A DNA stretch of 64,000 nt from Streptomyces sp. NBS 14/10. Its GTDB lineage: Bacteria > Actinomycetota > Actinomycetes > Streptomycetales > Streptomycetaceae. The notes beneath the pieces were generated by a model. It saw nothing but the letters and a program-made list of their open reading frames with translations. It did not search any database and was not told where the DNA came from. Below, in pieces: positions 34,593 to 44,247 of this stretch (its first letter is position 1; the number at the start of each line of letters is the position of its first letter). The position numbers and the translations under genes are program-made. The DNA lies in the NCBI RefSeq assembly GCF_002224125.1, contig NZ_NCSM01000002.1, positions 124,001 through 188,000 of the forward strand. The letters are read 5' to 3'.

Positions 34593-36346
34593 GCCTCGGC
34601 CTCCGTGCGTCCGGCCGCCAAGGTGGCCAGGCGTTCGGCTCTGCGTCCGCGTTGCACCACCGGGTCGGGGACCGGCACGGCGGCCAGCAGCCGCCGGGTG
34701 TAGTCGGTCTCCGGGCGCAGCAGCGTCTCACCGGTGGGGCCCTGCTCCTCGATCCGCCCGGCCCGCATGACGGCGACCCGGCGGGCGAAGTGCTGGACGA
34801 CGGCGAGGTCGTGGGAGACGAACAGACAGGCGAAGCCCAACTCGTCCTGCAGCTCCGTGATGACCTTCAGCACAGACTCCTGCACGCTCACATCGAGCGC
34901 ACTGGTGGGCTCGTCGGCGACCAGCAGCCGCGGCTCGAGCACCAGCGCGCGGGCCAGACTAACCCGCTGACGCTGACCGCCGGACAGCTCGCGGGGAGCG
35001 CGCCGGACGATGTCGCGGGGCAGCCGGACCCGGTCGAGCACTGCTTCGACCCTGCTGCGCTGTTCCTGGGCGGACAGTTCACGGCGATGCACCCGCAGCG
35101 GCTCGGCGACGCACTCGCCGACGGTCATCCTGGCGTCGAGCGAGGCGACCGGGTCCTGGAGGACCACGCCTATGCCGGACCGCAGCCTGCGGCGGGCACG
35201 GGAACGGGTACGGGCCAGGTCGGCACCGAACAGCGACACGGCGCCTGACGTCGGCGGGATCAAGCCGAGTGCGACCCGCGCCGCGGTGGACTTGCCGGAG
35301 CCCGACTCGCCCACCAGGCCCAGGGTCTCGCCGGGGCGGACGACGAGCGAGATACCGTCCAGGGCGTGCACCGCGCGCTTTCCGCGACCGAACACCACCG
35401 AGATGTCGCGGAGTTCGACGACCGGCGCGGTGGCGTCGCCGCTGCCGGACCCGCCCTCCGGGCGGGCCTCGCCGACTGCCGCGGCGCTGAGCCGACGTGA
35501 GGCCGGCGGGCGCTCGTCGGACTCCGCGACCGACAGCCGGGGCACGGCGGCCAGCAGCCGCCGGGTGTAGTCGTGGGACGGGCGCAGCAGTACATCCTCG
35601 ACCGGGCCGGTCTCCACGATCCGGCCCTGGTACATCACGGCGACCCGGTCCGCGAAGTCGGCGACCACCCCCATGTTGTGGGTGACGAGCAGGACGCCGG
35701 TGCCCGTCTCGGCGGCGAGCCTGCGCAGCAGGTCGAGGATCTCGGCCTGCACGGTGACGTCCAGCGCGGTGGTCGGCTCATCGGCGATCAGGAGGGCCGG
35801 GTCGTTGGCGATGGCCATGGCGATGACCACCCGCTGACGCTGGCCCCCGGAGAGCTGGAAGGGGTAGGCGGCCGCGCGGTTCTCCGGCTCGGGGATGCCG
35901 ACCCTGCGCAGCAGGCCGACGGCGCGAGCGGCGGCGTCCTTGGCGGAGACGTCGTTGTGGTTGCGGATCACCTCGGCGATCTGCCTGCCGATCCGGGTGA
36001 GCGGGTCGAGCGCGGTGGCCGGCTCCTGGAACACCATGGAGACGGTCCGGCCGCGCAGCGCGGCGAGCCCTCCCTCGTCGGCGCCGACGATGTCGGTGCC
36101 GTCGATCACGGCCTGGCCCGTGACACGGGCGTTTCCGGACAGCAGCCCCATCGCGGCCAGCGCGACGGTGGACTTCCCGGAGCCCGACTCGCCGACCAGA
36201 GCGAGGGTTTCACCGGGACGGACGTGCAGGGACACCCCCTGTACGGCGGGAACCTCCGCGGACTCGGTGGTGAAGACGACACCGAGGTCGTCGAGTTCGA
36301 GAATCGGCTCGGCCGTCGGGGCGGCGGAGGTCTGGGTGGCGGTCAT
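34589..36346 (-). CDS. Dipeptide/oligopeptide-type ABC transporter, fused double ATP-binding protein
   Basis: This 585-residue protein joins the two ATPases that are usually separate (DppD- and DppF-like). The first half has Walker [10 protein letters not shown] near 55, signature LSGGQRQRV and Walker [13 protein letters not shown]. The second half repeats GESGSGKST near 345, [12 protein letters not shown] and [12 protein letters not shown]. Each half ends with the family's oligopeptide-type C-terminal segment ([14 protein letters not shown] and [13 protein letters not shown]). A Gly/Ser-rich linker joins them at about 285-305. It powers the adjacent permeases at the inner face of the membrane. 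It overlaps the permease upstream and the ROK kinase downstream by 4 bases each. Confidence 0.94.
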   Translation of the reverse strand: MTATQTSAAPTAEPILELDDLGVVFTTESAEVPAVQGVSLHVRPGETLALVGESGSGKSTVALAAMGLLSGNARVTGQAVIDGTDIVGADEGGLAALRGRTVSMVFQEPATALDPLTRIGRQIAEVIRNHNDVSAKDAAARAVGLLRRVGIPEPENRAAAYPFQLSGGQRQRVVIAMAIANDPALLIADEPTTALDVTVQAEILDLLRRLAAETGTGVLLVTHNMGVVADFADRVAVMYQGRIVETGPVEDVLLRPSHDYTRRLLAAVPRLSVAESDERPPASRRLSAAAVGEARPEGGSGSGDATAPVVELRDISVVFGRGKRAVHALDGISLVVRPGETLGLVGESGSGKSTAARVALGLIPPTSGAVSLFGADLARTRSRARRRLRSGIGVVLQDPVASLDARMTVGECVAEPLRVHRRELSAQEQRSRVEAVLDRVRLPRDIVRRAPRELSGGQRQRVSLARALVLEPRLLVADEPTSALDVSVQESVLKVITELQDELGFACLFVSHDLAVVQHFARRVAVMRAGRIEEQGPTGETLLRPETDYTRRLLAAVPVPDPVVQRGRRAERLATLAAGRTEAEA

Positions 36347-37242
36347 CCGCGTCCCCTCACGTCGAATGCGTCACGGAGCCCGTCCCCGATCGCGTTGAAC
36401 GCCCACACCACCAGGATGATGGCCAGGCCGGGCGGCAGGATGAGCCACCAATAGCCGGAGTAGGCGGCGGTGAGTCCCGCGGAGAGCATGCCGCCCCAGT
36501 CGGTGGCCGGCGGCTGCAGGCCCAGGCCCAGGTAGGAGACGTACGCCACGAGGAGGATGGCGTCGGCTATCTGGAAGGTCGCGGCAACGACGATGGTCGA
36601 CACGGAGTTGGGCAGGATGTGCCGCAGGATCGCGCGGGCGTGTGTTCCTCCGATGGCCCGCAGCGTCAGTATGTAGTCGCGGTTCTTCAGGGTCAGGGTC
36701 TCGGCCCGGATGAGCCGCGTCGGCACCAGCCATGACACCAGCCCGAGGATGAGGATCAGACCGGCCAGGCCGGGGGTGGTGATGGCGGAGACCACCAGCA
36801 GGATGAAGAGGGCGGGGATGGCGATGCCCGCGTCCACGATCCGCATCATCACCGCGTCGATCCAGCCGCCGGCATAGCCCGCGGCCGCGCCCCACAGGGT
36901 GCCGATGACGGTGGCCAGGACGCCTGCGGCGAGACCGACGATCAGCGACACCTTGCCGCCGTACATCAGCCGGCCCAGTTCGTCGTGGCCGACGGCGTCG
37001 GTGCCGAGCCAGTGTGCGCCGCTCGGCGAGAGGTTGACCTGCTGGAGGTTGGTGTGGGTCTGGTCCGTGTGGTACACCAGCGGGCCCACGAAGCAGAACA
37101 GGACGAAGAACACCACGACGCCGAGCCCGGCGATGGCGAGCCGGTTGCGCAGGAAGCGCCGTACGGCGAGCCGGGTGCCGGAGCTCTCCCGGGGGGTGTC
37201 CGCGGTGCCGGGCGTCTTGGCCGGCTGGATGACGGCGCTCAT
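36343..37242 (-). CDS. Oligopeptide-type ABC transporter permease (DppC/OppC-like)
   Basis: This is a 299-residue inner-membrane permease with about six helices. The coupling (EAA-like) loop reads AIGGTHARAILRHILPNSV near 190, and the C terminus has the usual NAIGDGLRDAFDVR. The N-terminal segment RFLRNRLAIAGLGVVVFFVLFCF is the family's OppC-type first helix. It forms the channel with the DppB-like protein. It overlaps both neighbours by 4 bases (ATGA), so the operon is tightly coupled. Confidence 0.94.
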   Translation of the reverse strand: MSAVIQPAKTPGTADTPRESSGTRLAVRRFLRNRLAIAGLGVVVFFVLFCFVGPLVYHTDQTHTNLQQVNLSPSGAHWLGTDAVGHDELGRLMYGGKVSLIVGLAAGVLATVIGTLWGAAAGYAGGWIDAVMMRIVDAGIAIPALFILLVVSAITTPGLAGLILILGLVSWLVPTRLIRAETLTLKNRDYILTLRAIGGTHARAILRHILPNSVSTIVVAATFQIADAILLVAYVSYLGLGLQPPATDWGGMLSAGLTAAYSGYWWLILPPGLAIILVVWAFNAIGDGLRDAFDVRGRG

Positions 37243-38201
37243 ACCCGGCTGCCTGCCTTCACTCGGGGATCGATGATCCGCTGGACGATGTCGGCGAGCA
37301 GCGTGCCGACCACGGTGGCGACGGCGATGACCAGCACACAGCCCAGCAGGACCGGGTAGTCGGAGGCCTGTGCGGCGGACCAGAACAGCAGCCCCATGCC
37401 GGGGTAGTTGAAGAGCTGCTCCACCACCAGCGCACCGCCGAAGAGCACCGGCAGGTAGTAGCCGAGCATCGCGACCACGGGGGTCAGGGAGTTACGGAAG
37501 ACGTGCCGCCACAGGATGGCGCCGGAGCGGGAACCCCCGGCCCGCGCCGTCCTGACGTAGTCCTCGGAGAGATTCTCCAAGGTGGCGGCGCGCATATAGC
37601 GGCTGAACACCGCCACCATGGAGGCGGCGCCGGCGGCCACCGGCAGTACCAGGGCCTGCGGGTCGGAGAACACCTGGGCGAGCGAGTCCCCCTGCGGCGC
37701 CTGGGACGGGAACCACGGCAGCACCTGGCTGAACACCAGAATCAGGATCAGCCCGAGGAAGTACACCGGCGTGGAGTAGGCGATGAAGCTCAGCGTGGTG
37801 ATGACATAGTCCACCGGCCCGTTGCGGCGCACGGCCTGCCACATCCCCAGCGGGATCGCCAGGAGCAGGCCGATGACCATCGACAGGACGGTCAGGACCA
37901 GGGTCTTCGGCAGCCGCTCCCCGATGAGCCGGGAGACCGGCGCGTTCAGGGTGTACGAGGTGCCGAGGTCGCCGTGCAGCAACTGGTTCAGGTAGTGGAA
38001 GTACTGCACGGGCAGAGACTGGTCGAGGCCCTGTTCATGGTTGAAGCGGGCGATCTGCTGCGCCGTGGCCTGCGGGCCGAGGATACCGCGGGCGGGACCC
38101 CCGGGCAGGGCGTGCAGCAGACCGAAGACCACGATCGTCACGATCACGATCACCACGACGGCCTGGAGGACGCGTCTGATCAGGTACGAAGGAGTACTCA
38201 T
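37239..38201 (-). CDS. Oligopeptide-type ABC transporter permease (DppB/OppB-like)
   Basis: This is a 320-residue permease with six predicted membrane helices. Family marks are SYLIRRVLQAVVVIVIVTIVVFGL at the N terminus, LGTSYTLNAPVSRLIGERLPKT, and the coupling loop TARAGGSRSGAILWRHVFRNSLTPVV near 215. The C terminus has the expected IIDPRVK. AGGAGT stands before the ATG. It lies 50 bases after the binding-protein gene. Confidence 0.94.
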   Translation of the reverse strand: MSTPSYLIRRVLQAVVVIVIVTIVVFGLLHALPGGPARGILGPQATAQQIARFNHEQGLDQSLPVQYFHYLNQLLHGDLGTSYTLNAPVSRLIGERLPKTLVLTVLSMVIGLLLAIPLGMWQAVRRNGPVDYVITTLSFIAYSTPVYFLGLILILVFSQVLPWFPSQAPQGDSLAQVFSDPQALVLPVAAGAASMVAVFSRYMRAATLENLSEDYVRTARAGGSRSGAILWRHVFRNSLTPVVAMLGYYLPVLFGGALVVEQLFNYPGMGLLFWSAAQASDYPVLLGCVLVIAVATVVGTLLADIVQRIIDPRVKAGSRV

Positions 38202-38251
38202 GTGTTTTCCGGTCGCTTCGGCTCAGGAATGCGCTGGGTCACCGGCCGGGC

Positions 38252-40069
38252 TCATTTGTTCGTCCACTTCCACATGGCGGGGTGGAAGTTGGCCAGCGAG
38301 TCCTGGGCGAAACCGCCCAGCCCGTTCTTGACCACGGAGACCTGGTAGTCGGGCTCCGGCAGCCAGATCACCGGCAGGTCCTTGGCCAGCGTGGCGCTGT
38401 ACTCCTGGACGGCGGCGGCCGACTCGGAGGTGGTGGTCCGCGCGATCAGCTTGTCCACCGCCGGGTTGGAGTAGCTGCCGAAGTTGGAACCGCCGCCGGT
38501 CTGGAAGAGCGAGTCACCGCTCGGGTACGCCGGGAAGTACCAGCTGCCCGCGGTGCCGAAGAAGGACAGCTGCCACTTGCAACCCGAGTCACCGGACTTG
38601 CACTGACCGGACTGCGAGAGCACGGAGTTGACGGGGGCGGTCTTGATGGTGAACTTGATGCCGGTCTTCGAGAAGGAGGACTGCAGCGCGCTCATCATGT
38701 TGTCGGTCACGGTCGAACCGGACTGGGACAGCACCTGCATCTCGAACTTGGTGCCCTTGTCGACGCCCGCGCCGCACTGGTCGTCGCCGCTGCCCGCGTC
38801 GGTGCACACCATGGTGCCGCTCTGCTCGCTCCAGCCGTGCGAGGTCAGCAGCTGCTTCGCCTTGGCGGTGTCGAACGGGTACGGGTTCTTCTTCTGCTCC
38901 GGAGAGACGAAGTCGGAGGCCTGTCCCTGGGGGATCGGACCGTAGGTGGGGACCGCGGTGCCGTTGAAGATCACCTTCGCCAGACTGGTCTGGTCGACCG
39001 ACATCTGGATCGCCTGGCGGGCGTAGAGCTGCTTGAAGACGGGGCCCATGGCCGGGTTGTTGAAGTTGTAGGGCATATAGGTGATCGCCCAGCCCGCCCA
39101 CGGCTTGACCGTGTAGCCCTTCGCCTTGAAGGAATCCTCCTGGCTGAGGTCCGTGGCGTTGATGTAGCCGTAGTCCACCGTGCCCGCCCGCAGCGCGTTC
39201 GCCTCGGCGTCGGTCGTGGTGAACGGCAGCAGGTTGACGTGTCTGATGTTGGCCTTGCCGCCGCCGTCGTACTTGGCGTTGGCGGTCAGTTCGACCCGGC
39301 CCGCGGTGGAGAAGGACTTGAGGGTGTACGGACCGCTGACGGTCTTCCACAGCGGGTCGGTGGCGTAACCAGAGATGTTCTTGGCGGCGCTGTTGAGGTA
39401 TTTCCAGACCTTCTTGGCACCGGCGGGGGTGCGGTCCAGGTCGGAGACGGCATCGGAGCCGCCGGTCTTGTCCCAGACGTGCTGCGGCATCGGGCGGATC
39501 ATGCTCAGCTCGTTGGCGAGCATCCACTGCTTGTTGTACGCCTTGTCGAACGTGATGGTGAAGTGAGTCTCGTCGACGATCTTCAGCGAGGTCCAGTTGT
39601 CCGGCGCCTTGCCCGGGCTGTAGTTTGCCCAGTCGGCCTTGTTGGCCTTGATCAGGTTGAACCAGAACTCGACGTCGCGCGAGGTGATCGGCTTGCCGTC
39701 ACTCCAGTGCCGGTTGCCGAGGGTGATCGTGACGCTCTTGCTGTCCTTGGCGAAGTCCGCCGCGGTGGCGAGGGAGTTGTCCTTGTTCCAGCCGACCTCA
39801 CCCGTGGAGCCGTCATAGGCGATCAGCGGCTCCCAGAGGGACTGGGATATGGAGGAGTTGTTGGTGTTGAGGTGCGAGGCCGTGCCGACCGGGAGGATCC
39901 AGTTCGGCGTGAAGTTGGCCGGGAGCGCGTAGTTGATGGTGTCGCTCGAGTGTCCGCCGGAGGACGAGGTGCCGCCGCCGGAACAGCCGGTGAGCAGTGC
40001 GCCGGACGTGAGGGCGGCACCCGCGACGAGGGCCCAGCGGCGGCCGGTCGCCGTATGAGCAAGGAACAT
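38252..40069 (-). CDS. Family 5 extracellular solute-binding lipoprotein
   Basis: This is a 605-residue periplasmic-type binding protein of the oligopeptide/nickel family (SBP_bac_5), tethered as a lipoprotein: a signal peptide with GRRW, a hydrophobic core and the lipobox LLTGCS (Cys29). The mature protein starts with a Ser/Gly linker and spans the whole family length, with typical segments such as SQSLWEPLIAYD, TITLGNRHWSDGKPITSRDVEFW and ARQAIQMSVDQ. It supplies substrate to the permeases downstream. GAGGAG lies 5 bases before the ATG. It is divergent from the ROK regulator gene, across a 312-base AT-richer region. The ligand may be a peptide, glycopeptide or oligosaccharide; the family alone does not decide. 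Confidence 0.93.
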   Translation of the reverse strand: MFLAHTATGRRWALVAGAALTSGALLTGCSGGGTSSSGGHSSDTINYALPANFTPNWILPVGTASHLNTNNSSISQSLWEPLIAYDGSTGEVGWNKDNSLATAADFAKDSKSVTITLGNRHWSDGKPITSRDVEFWFNLIKANKADWANYSPGKAPDNWTSLKIVDETHFTITFDKAYNKQWMLANELSMIRPMPQHVWDKTGGSDAVSDLDRTPAGAKKVWKYLNSAAKNISGYATDPLWKTVSGPYTLKSFSTAGRVELTANAKYDGGGKANIRHVNLLPFTTTDAEANALRAGTVDYGYINATDLSQEDSFKAKGYTVKPWAGWAITYMPYNFNNPAMGPVFKQLYARQAIQMSVDQTSLAKVIFNGTAVPTYGPIPQGQASDFVSPEQKKNPYPFDTAKAKQLLTSHGWSEQSGTMVCTDAGSGDDQCGAGVDKGTKFEMQVLSQSGSTVTDNMMSALQSSFSKTGIKFTIKTAPVNSVLSQSGQCKSGDSGCKWQLSFFGTAGSWYFPAYPSGDSLFQTGGGSNFGSYSNPAVDKLIARTTTSESAAAVQEYSATLAKDLPVIWLPEPDYQVSVVKNGLGGFAQDSLANFHPAMWKWTNK

Positions 40070-40381
40070 GACTCTCCTCGGAGTGAAAGGACCCGTGTGT
40101 GCCCCGTTGGGCCTGGGCCTGGGGCGGGCGCCGCGGGGATCGGCGCTGCGACGACAGTCAACGTCTCACGTGCTGATTAAACAAACAAGAATTAGTAAAA
40201 AGTAAGTTTCTGCGAGTTCGACAGAACTCTCCGACCCCCTGCCCAGGTGGCGAAAACACCATCTCTGACCTAGTTTGTCACGCTATTGATCACGGCAATG
40301 TCGTCCGGGAAGCGGTTCACGTACGCCCTGTGCGGGCGTACTGTGCTCGTCACATCCACCGTTGCGGAAGTTACTTCGTAC
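40070..40381. promoter_or_regulatory. Divergent promoter region of the importer and ROK regulator, with inverted repeats
   Basis: This is a 312-base region clearly richer in A/T than its surroundings (about 40170-40215). GAGTTC at 40214-40219 and GAACTC at 40224-40229 form a perfect inverted repeat with a 4-base gap. ACAAAC at 40181-40186 and GTTTGT at 40273-40278 are also inverse copies and recall the TTTGTTT-type half-sites of XylR/NagC-like ROK repressors. Control of both directions by the ROK regulator is the natural inference. No gene is seen here. Confidence 0.5.
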
Positions 40382-41614
40382 ATGACTGAAATAAGTGCGC
40401 GGAACCGTCAGCCGGCGAAGGGGAGTTCCCCCCTCGCCGCCCGCGTCCTGGAGCTCGTGGCCTCGGGCCAGGCCTCGTCACGCGCCGAACTCGCCGGCCT
40501 GCTCGGTGCCGCCCCCTCGACCATCTCCCTCACCGTGGGGCAGCTGGTCGAGCGCGGACTGATCGCCGAGGAAGGCACCCAGTCGTCCACCGGCGGGCGC
40601 CCCCGCAAGGTCCTGCGGCTCGGCGGCACCGACCAGTTCGCCGTCGCCGCCGACCTCGGCGGCCGGCATGCCCGGATCGGGGTGGCGCTGCCCGGCGGCC
40701 GACTCGAAAGGGTCTCCACCGTTCCGTTCGACATCGCCGACGGCCCCGAGCAGGCTCTGCCACGGCTCGCCGAAACCCTGGAGGCCCTGGCCGAGGAACA
40801 CGGACGCGACCGGATGTGCGGTGTCGGCCTGTCCCTGCCGGGCCCCGTCGACATCCGGTCCGGAGCCGCCATGCTGCCGTCGCGGATGCCGGGGTGGAAC
40901 CGCTTCCCCGTCGCCACCTGGCTCGAGGAACGCTTCGGCGTCCCGGCCGCGGTGGACAACGACGCCAATTGCATGGCGATGGGCGAGCACACCGTCCGGC
41001 CCGCCGAACACCGACAGTCGATCATGGTGAAGATCGGCTCGGCGATCGGCGCCGGTGTCATCGTCGACGGTCGCCTCTACCGGGGCGCCACCGGCGCCGC
41101 CGGCGACATCACCCACATCCGGATCGACGGCGCCGCCGACATCCCCTGCTCCTGCGGCAAGACGGGCTGTCTGGAGACCGTGGCCTCGGGCGCCGCCCTG
41201 GTGCGCATCCTGCGCGAGCGCGGCGCCGATGTCAGCAGCATCGAGGACGTCGTGGGCCTCGCCGCCGACGCCGACCCCGAGGCCACCCGCGCGGTCCGCC
41301 GGGCCGGAGAACATCTCGGGCAGGTGCTCGCCGCCAACGTCAACTTCTTCAACCCGGACGCCGTCTACCTCGGCGGCATCCTCTCCACTCTGGAACCCTT
41401 CGTCGCCGCGGTCCGCAGCCAGCTCTACGACAGCTGCCACCCGCTGGTCACCGAGCACCTCACGATCGAGCGGGCCAGCCTCGGCGTCGACGCCGGAGTC
41501 GTCGGGGCCGGACAGTTCGCCCTGCAGCGCGCCATGGCGCACGCCCTGCGCGACGTCGGCGGCACCGGGCTCGGTGTCGAGCACCTCGGCCCCGCCGCAC
41601 ACCGCACCCCCTGA
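40382..41614 (+). CDS. ROK-family transcriptional regulator
   Basis: This is a 410-residue sugar-responsive repressor type: an N-terminal winged helix-turn-helix (about 15-80; SSRAELAGLLGAAPSTISLTVGQLVERGLI) followed by a ROK ligand-binding domain with VAADLGGRHARIGVAL near 90 and the zinc motif CSCGKTGCLETVASG near 255. The kinase-type phosphate loop (GGRHAR) departs from the active DxGGTK form, as is usual for regulators. ATG 40382 is chosen because the conserved part begins there; a frame extension to 40286 runs into the promoter region. It probably controls the divergent importer operon and the metallopeptidase-CutC pair downstream, 25 bases away. Confidence 0.9.
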   Translation: MTEISARNRQPAKGSSPLAARVLELVASGQASSRAELAGLLGAAPSTISLTVGQLVERGLIAEEGTQSSTGGRPRKVLRLGGTDQFAVAADLGGRHARIGVALPGGRLERVSTVPFDIADGPEQALPRLAETLEALAEEHGRDRMCGVGLSLPGPVDIRSGAAMLPSRMPGWNRFPVATWLEERFGVPAAVDNDANCMAMGEHTVRPAEHRQSIMVKIGSAIGAGVIVDGRLYRGATGAAGDITHIRIDGAADIPCSCGKTGCLETVASGAALVRILRERGADVSSIEDVVGLAADADPEATRAVRRAGEHLGQVLAANVNFFNPDAVYLGGILSTLEPFVAAVRSQLYDSCHPLVTEHLTIERASLGVDAGVVGAGQFALQRAMAHALRDVGGTGLGVEHLGPAAHRTP

Positions 41615-41639
41615 CGCACCACAACCCGCACGAGGAGCC

Positions 41640-43172
41640 ATGCCGGAATCCCGTACCGCATCCCGCACCGCCGCCCGCCCGGTCATCGCCATCGCCGGGC
41701 TCGGCATCGAGTCGTCCACCTTCTCCCCGGCCCGCACCGAGGCCCCCGCGTTCCATCCCTTGCGGGGCGCCGACGTGTTCGGTCGCTACCCCTTCCTCGC
41801 GCCCGGCGGGGAACTGCGCGAGGCCGCCGACTGGCACGGCGCCCTGGTGGGCAAGTCGCTGCCCGGCGGCATGGTCACCGCCGCCGCCTGGTCCGCACTC
41901 ACCGGCGAACTCATCGACCGCCTCGCCGCACTGCCCCGGCTCGACGGTCTCTGGTACGACATCCACGGCGCGATGACCGTGGAGGGCGTCGAGGACGCCG
42001 AGGCCGTCCTGCTGGAACGCATCCGTGCCACCGTCGGCCCCGACGTGATCGTCTCCACCTCGATGGACCTGCACGGCAACGTCTCCCGCGAACTCGCCCA
42101 CCGCAGCGACCTCATCACCTGCTACCGGATGGCCCCGCACGAGGACCACATGGAGACCAAGGAGCGCGCCGTGCGCAACCTGGTCGACCTGCTCGCCTCC
42201 GGCGCCCCCCGACCGGTGAAGGCATGGGTCCCGGTCCCGGTGCTGCTGGCCGGAGAGCAGACCTCCACCCGTATCGAGCCCGCCAGGAGCGTGTACGCGG
42301 CGGTCGACGAGGTCGAGGCCATGGACGGGGTGACCGACGCGGCGATATGGGTCGGCTACGCCTGGGCCGACGAACCACGCAACCGCGCGGCCGTCGTCGT
42401 CACCGGCCCCGACCGGAACGCCGTGTCGTCAGGCGCCGAACGCCTCGCCCGCGGCTTCTGGGAGGCCCGTCACGACTTCGGCTTCGTCGCCCCGACCGGT
42501 ACCTTCGACGACCTCCTCGACGAGGCGCTGCGCTCGCAGCACCGGCCGTACTTCATCAGCGACACCGGCGACAACCCCACCGCGGGCGGCGCCGGCGACG
42601 TCACCTGGGGCCTGACCAGGCTGCTGGAGCGCCCGGAGTTCCAGAAGGACGACGGCCCGACCGTCCTGTACGCCTCGGTGCCAGGACCCGCCGCCGTGGA
42701 CACCGCGGTCGCCGCCGGCGTGGGCGCCACCGTCACCGTCACCGCCGGGGCCGAGGTGGACGACCGGCACGCCGGTCCCGTCACCCTCACCGGCGTGGTA
42801 CACGCGATCCGGCACGGCGACCGCGACGCCGAGACCGAGGTCGTGGTCCGAGTCGGCAGCGTGTACGCGATCCTGACCCGGGTGCGCAAGCCCTACCACC
42901 ACGAACACGACTTCTCCGACCTGGACCTCGACCCCCGCTCCGCCGACGTGGTCATCGTGAAGATCGGCTACCTGGAGCCGGAGTTGTTCGAGATGGCCGC
43001 GGCGTGGAAGATGGCCCTCACACCAGGTGGTGTCGACCAGGACCTGGTGCGACTCGGTCACCACCGCATCCGTCGGCCCATGTTCCCCTTCGACCCCGAC
43101 ATGGCCGACCCGGACCTGACGGCCCGGCTCATCCCGGCCTCCGACCAGCCGCTCACCGGGGACGACGAGTGA
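41640..43172 (+). CDS. M81 family (MlrC-like) metallopeptidase
   Basis: This is a 510-residue protein of peptidase family M81, named after MlrC of the microcystin degradation pathway, a zinc enzyme that cleaves small peptides in the cytoplasm. Recognisable blocks are AGLGIESSTFSP at the N terminus, DGLWYDIHGAM near 105, STSMDLHGNVS near 140 and RMAPHEDHMETKERA near 162, which provide Asp/His metal ligands, and SDTGDNPTAGGAGDVTW near 303. GAGGAG precedes ATG 41640. It overlaps CutC by 4 bases (GTGA). Context with an oligopeptide-type importer suggests hydrolysis of the imported compound. Many M81 proteins have unknown true substrates. Confidence 0.88.
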   Translation: MPESRTASRTAARPVIAIAGLGIESSTFSPARTEAPAFHPLRGADVFGRYPFLAPGGELREAADWHGALVGKSLPGGMVTAAAWSALTGELIDRLAALPRLDGLWYDIHGAMTVEGVEDAEAVLLERIRATVGPDVIVSTSMDLHGNVSRELAHRSDLITCYRMAPHEDHMETKERAVRNLVDLLASGAPRPVKAWVPVPVLLAGEQTSTRIEPARSVYAAVDEVEAMDGVTDAAIWVGYAWADEPRNRAAVVVTGPDRNAVSSGAERLARGFWEARHDFGFVAPTGTFDDLLDEALRSQHRPYFISDTGDNPTAGGAGDVTWGLTRLLERPEFQKDDGPTVLYASVPGPAAVDTAVAAGVGATVTVTAGAEVDDRHAGPVTLTGVVHAIRHGDRDAETEVVVRVGSVYAILTRVRKPYHHEHDFSDLDLDPRSADVVIVKIGYLEPELFEMAAAWKMALTPGGVDQDLVRLGHHRIRRPMFPFDPDMADPDLTARLIPASDQPLTGDDE

Positions 43173-43975
43173 CCGGCTGCACACCCGGAACCACCCTCGA
43201 GATCGCGGTCACCTCCCCGGCGGGTGCCCGTGCCGCCCGCGACCACGGTGCGGACCGGGTCGAACTGTGCACCGGGCTCGAACTGGGCGGCCTGACCCCG
43301 TCGGCGGCCTCGGTGGAGGCAGTCGCGGCCGTCGGCTCGCCGGTGCACGCTCTGGTGCGGTGCCGTCCCGGTGACTTCGTGTACGACGCCGAGGAGATCG
43401 CCCTGATGGTCGCCGAGGTACGCTCGGTCGTGGCCTCGGGCGCCTCGGGCGTGGTGATCGGTGCGCTGACCGCCGAAGGCCTCCTGGACACCGACGCCGT
43501 CACCCGCCTGACCGACGCCGCCCATGACGCGGCCTCGAACCACGGGCGCTCCGTGGACGTCACCCTGCACCGCGCGATCGACCAGTCCGCCGACCCGGTC
43601 GCCGGCGCGGCGCTGCTCCCCTCACTGGGGATCACCAGAGTCCTCACCTCCGGCGGCGCGGCGACCGCGGCCGGCGGGGCGACCACGCTCGCCGCGATGG
43701 TCGCCACGGCTCCTGGTGTGCAGATCATGGCAGGCGGCGGCGTCCGTACCGCTGACATCCCCGCCCTGCTGGCCGCGGGGGTCGCCGCGGTGCACCTCTC
43801 CGCCAAGACCCGGGCCGAACCCCGGCGCGGCGGTGCGTGGATACCTCTCGGAGCCGCGGGAGCCTCCGCCCTCCAGGACACCCACTTCGTCACCGACCCG
43901 AGGGTGGTGGCCGAGGCCCGGCAGGCACTGGACGCCGCACGGATCACCGGCCGCGGTGTCGGGGGCGGGTGTTAG
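43169..43975 (+). CDS. cutC: CutC-family TIM-barrel protein
   Basis: This is a 268-residue member of the CutC family (PF03932), historically called copper homeostasis proteins. Typical blocks are LEIAVTSPAGARAARDHGADRVELC near the N terminus, GGLTPS, HALVRCRPGDFVYDAEEI, VVIGALTAEGLLDTDAV, VTLHRAID and the phosphate-type loops VLTSGGA and IMAGGGVR, with VHLSAK near the end. The barrel fold and phosphate loops suggest an enzyme. There is no Cys-rich copper motif. Its GTG overlaps the metallopeptidase stop. In an importer/ROK/peptidase setting a metabolic role in breakdown of the same substrate is more plausible than copper handling; that is inference. Confidence 0.85.
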   Translation: MTGCTPGTTLEIAVTSPAGARAARDHGADRVELCTGLELGGLTPSAASVEAVAAVGSPVHALVRCRPGDFVYDAEEIALMVAEVRSVVASGASGVVIGALTAEGLLDTDAVTRLTDAAHDAASNHGRSVDVTLHRAIDQSADPVAGAALLPSLGITRVLTSGGAATAAGGATTLAAMVATAPGVQIMAGGGVRTADIPALLAAGVAAVHLSAKTRAEPRRGGAWIPLGAAGASALQDTHFVTDPRVVAEARQALDAARITGRGVGGGC

Positions 43976-44009
43976 GTTGCGGCGGCGTCCGGGTGTCCGG
44001 CGTGGAGGA

Positions 44010-44177
44010 TTGCGCAACCTGGAGGTGACCCAGGACCAATGGCGGGAGCTGTCAAAACTCGACGACCTGCCGCCGCTCGCCGTCGTCGGTCTCCACCCCC
44101 ACCGCCCCGAACGCGACTGGCCGATCTCAACGGCCTGGGTCACCACCTACGACGAGCCACCTTCGCCAACAGCCTGA
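44010..44177 (+). other. Possible short remnant reading frame
   Basis: In the 272-base gap after CutC, one frame reads about 55 protein-like residues (NLEVTQDQWRELSKLDDLP, then VVGLHPHRPERDW and AWVTTYD) from a possible TTG at 44010 with GGAGG directly before it. I do not recognise it. It may be a degraded gene fragment or chance. Confidence 0.2.
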
Positions 44178-44247
44178 ACCGGTGCCTGGGTGAGGGACGC
44201 GCCCGGCCGCAGAAGATCAACCGGCCGACGCACAGGTGGCTTCAGAC

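Noticed and set aside
36343..38201. Nickel-specific transporter annotation
   Set aside because: The permease family is shared by nickel and peptide importers, and the binding protein shows no feature that would favour nickel.
33618..40069. Importer and ROK kinase operon as part of the biosynthetic cluster
   Set aside because: It is separated by a 339-base promoter region and tied by divergent ROK regulation to the M81/CutC pair; functions fit uptake and catabolism. It lies on the same strand only by chance.
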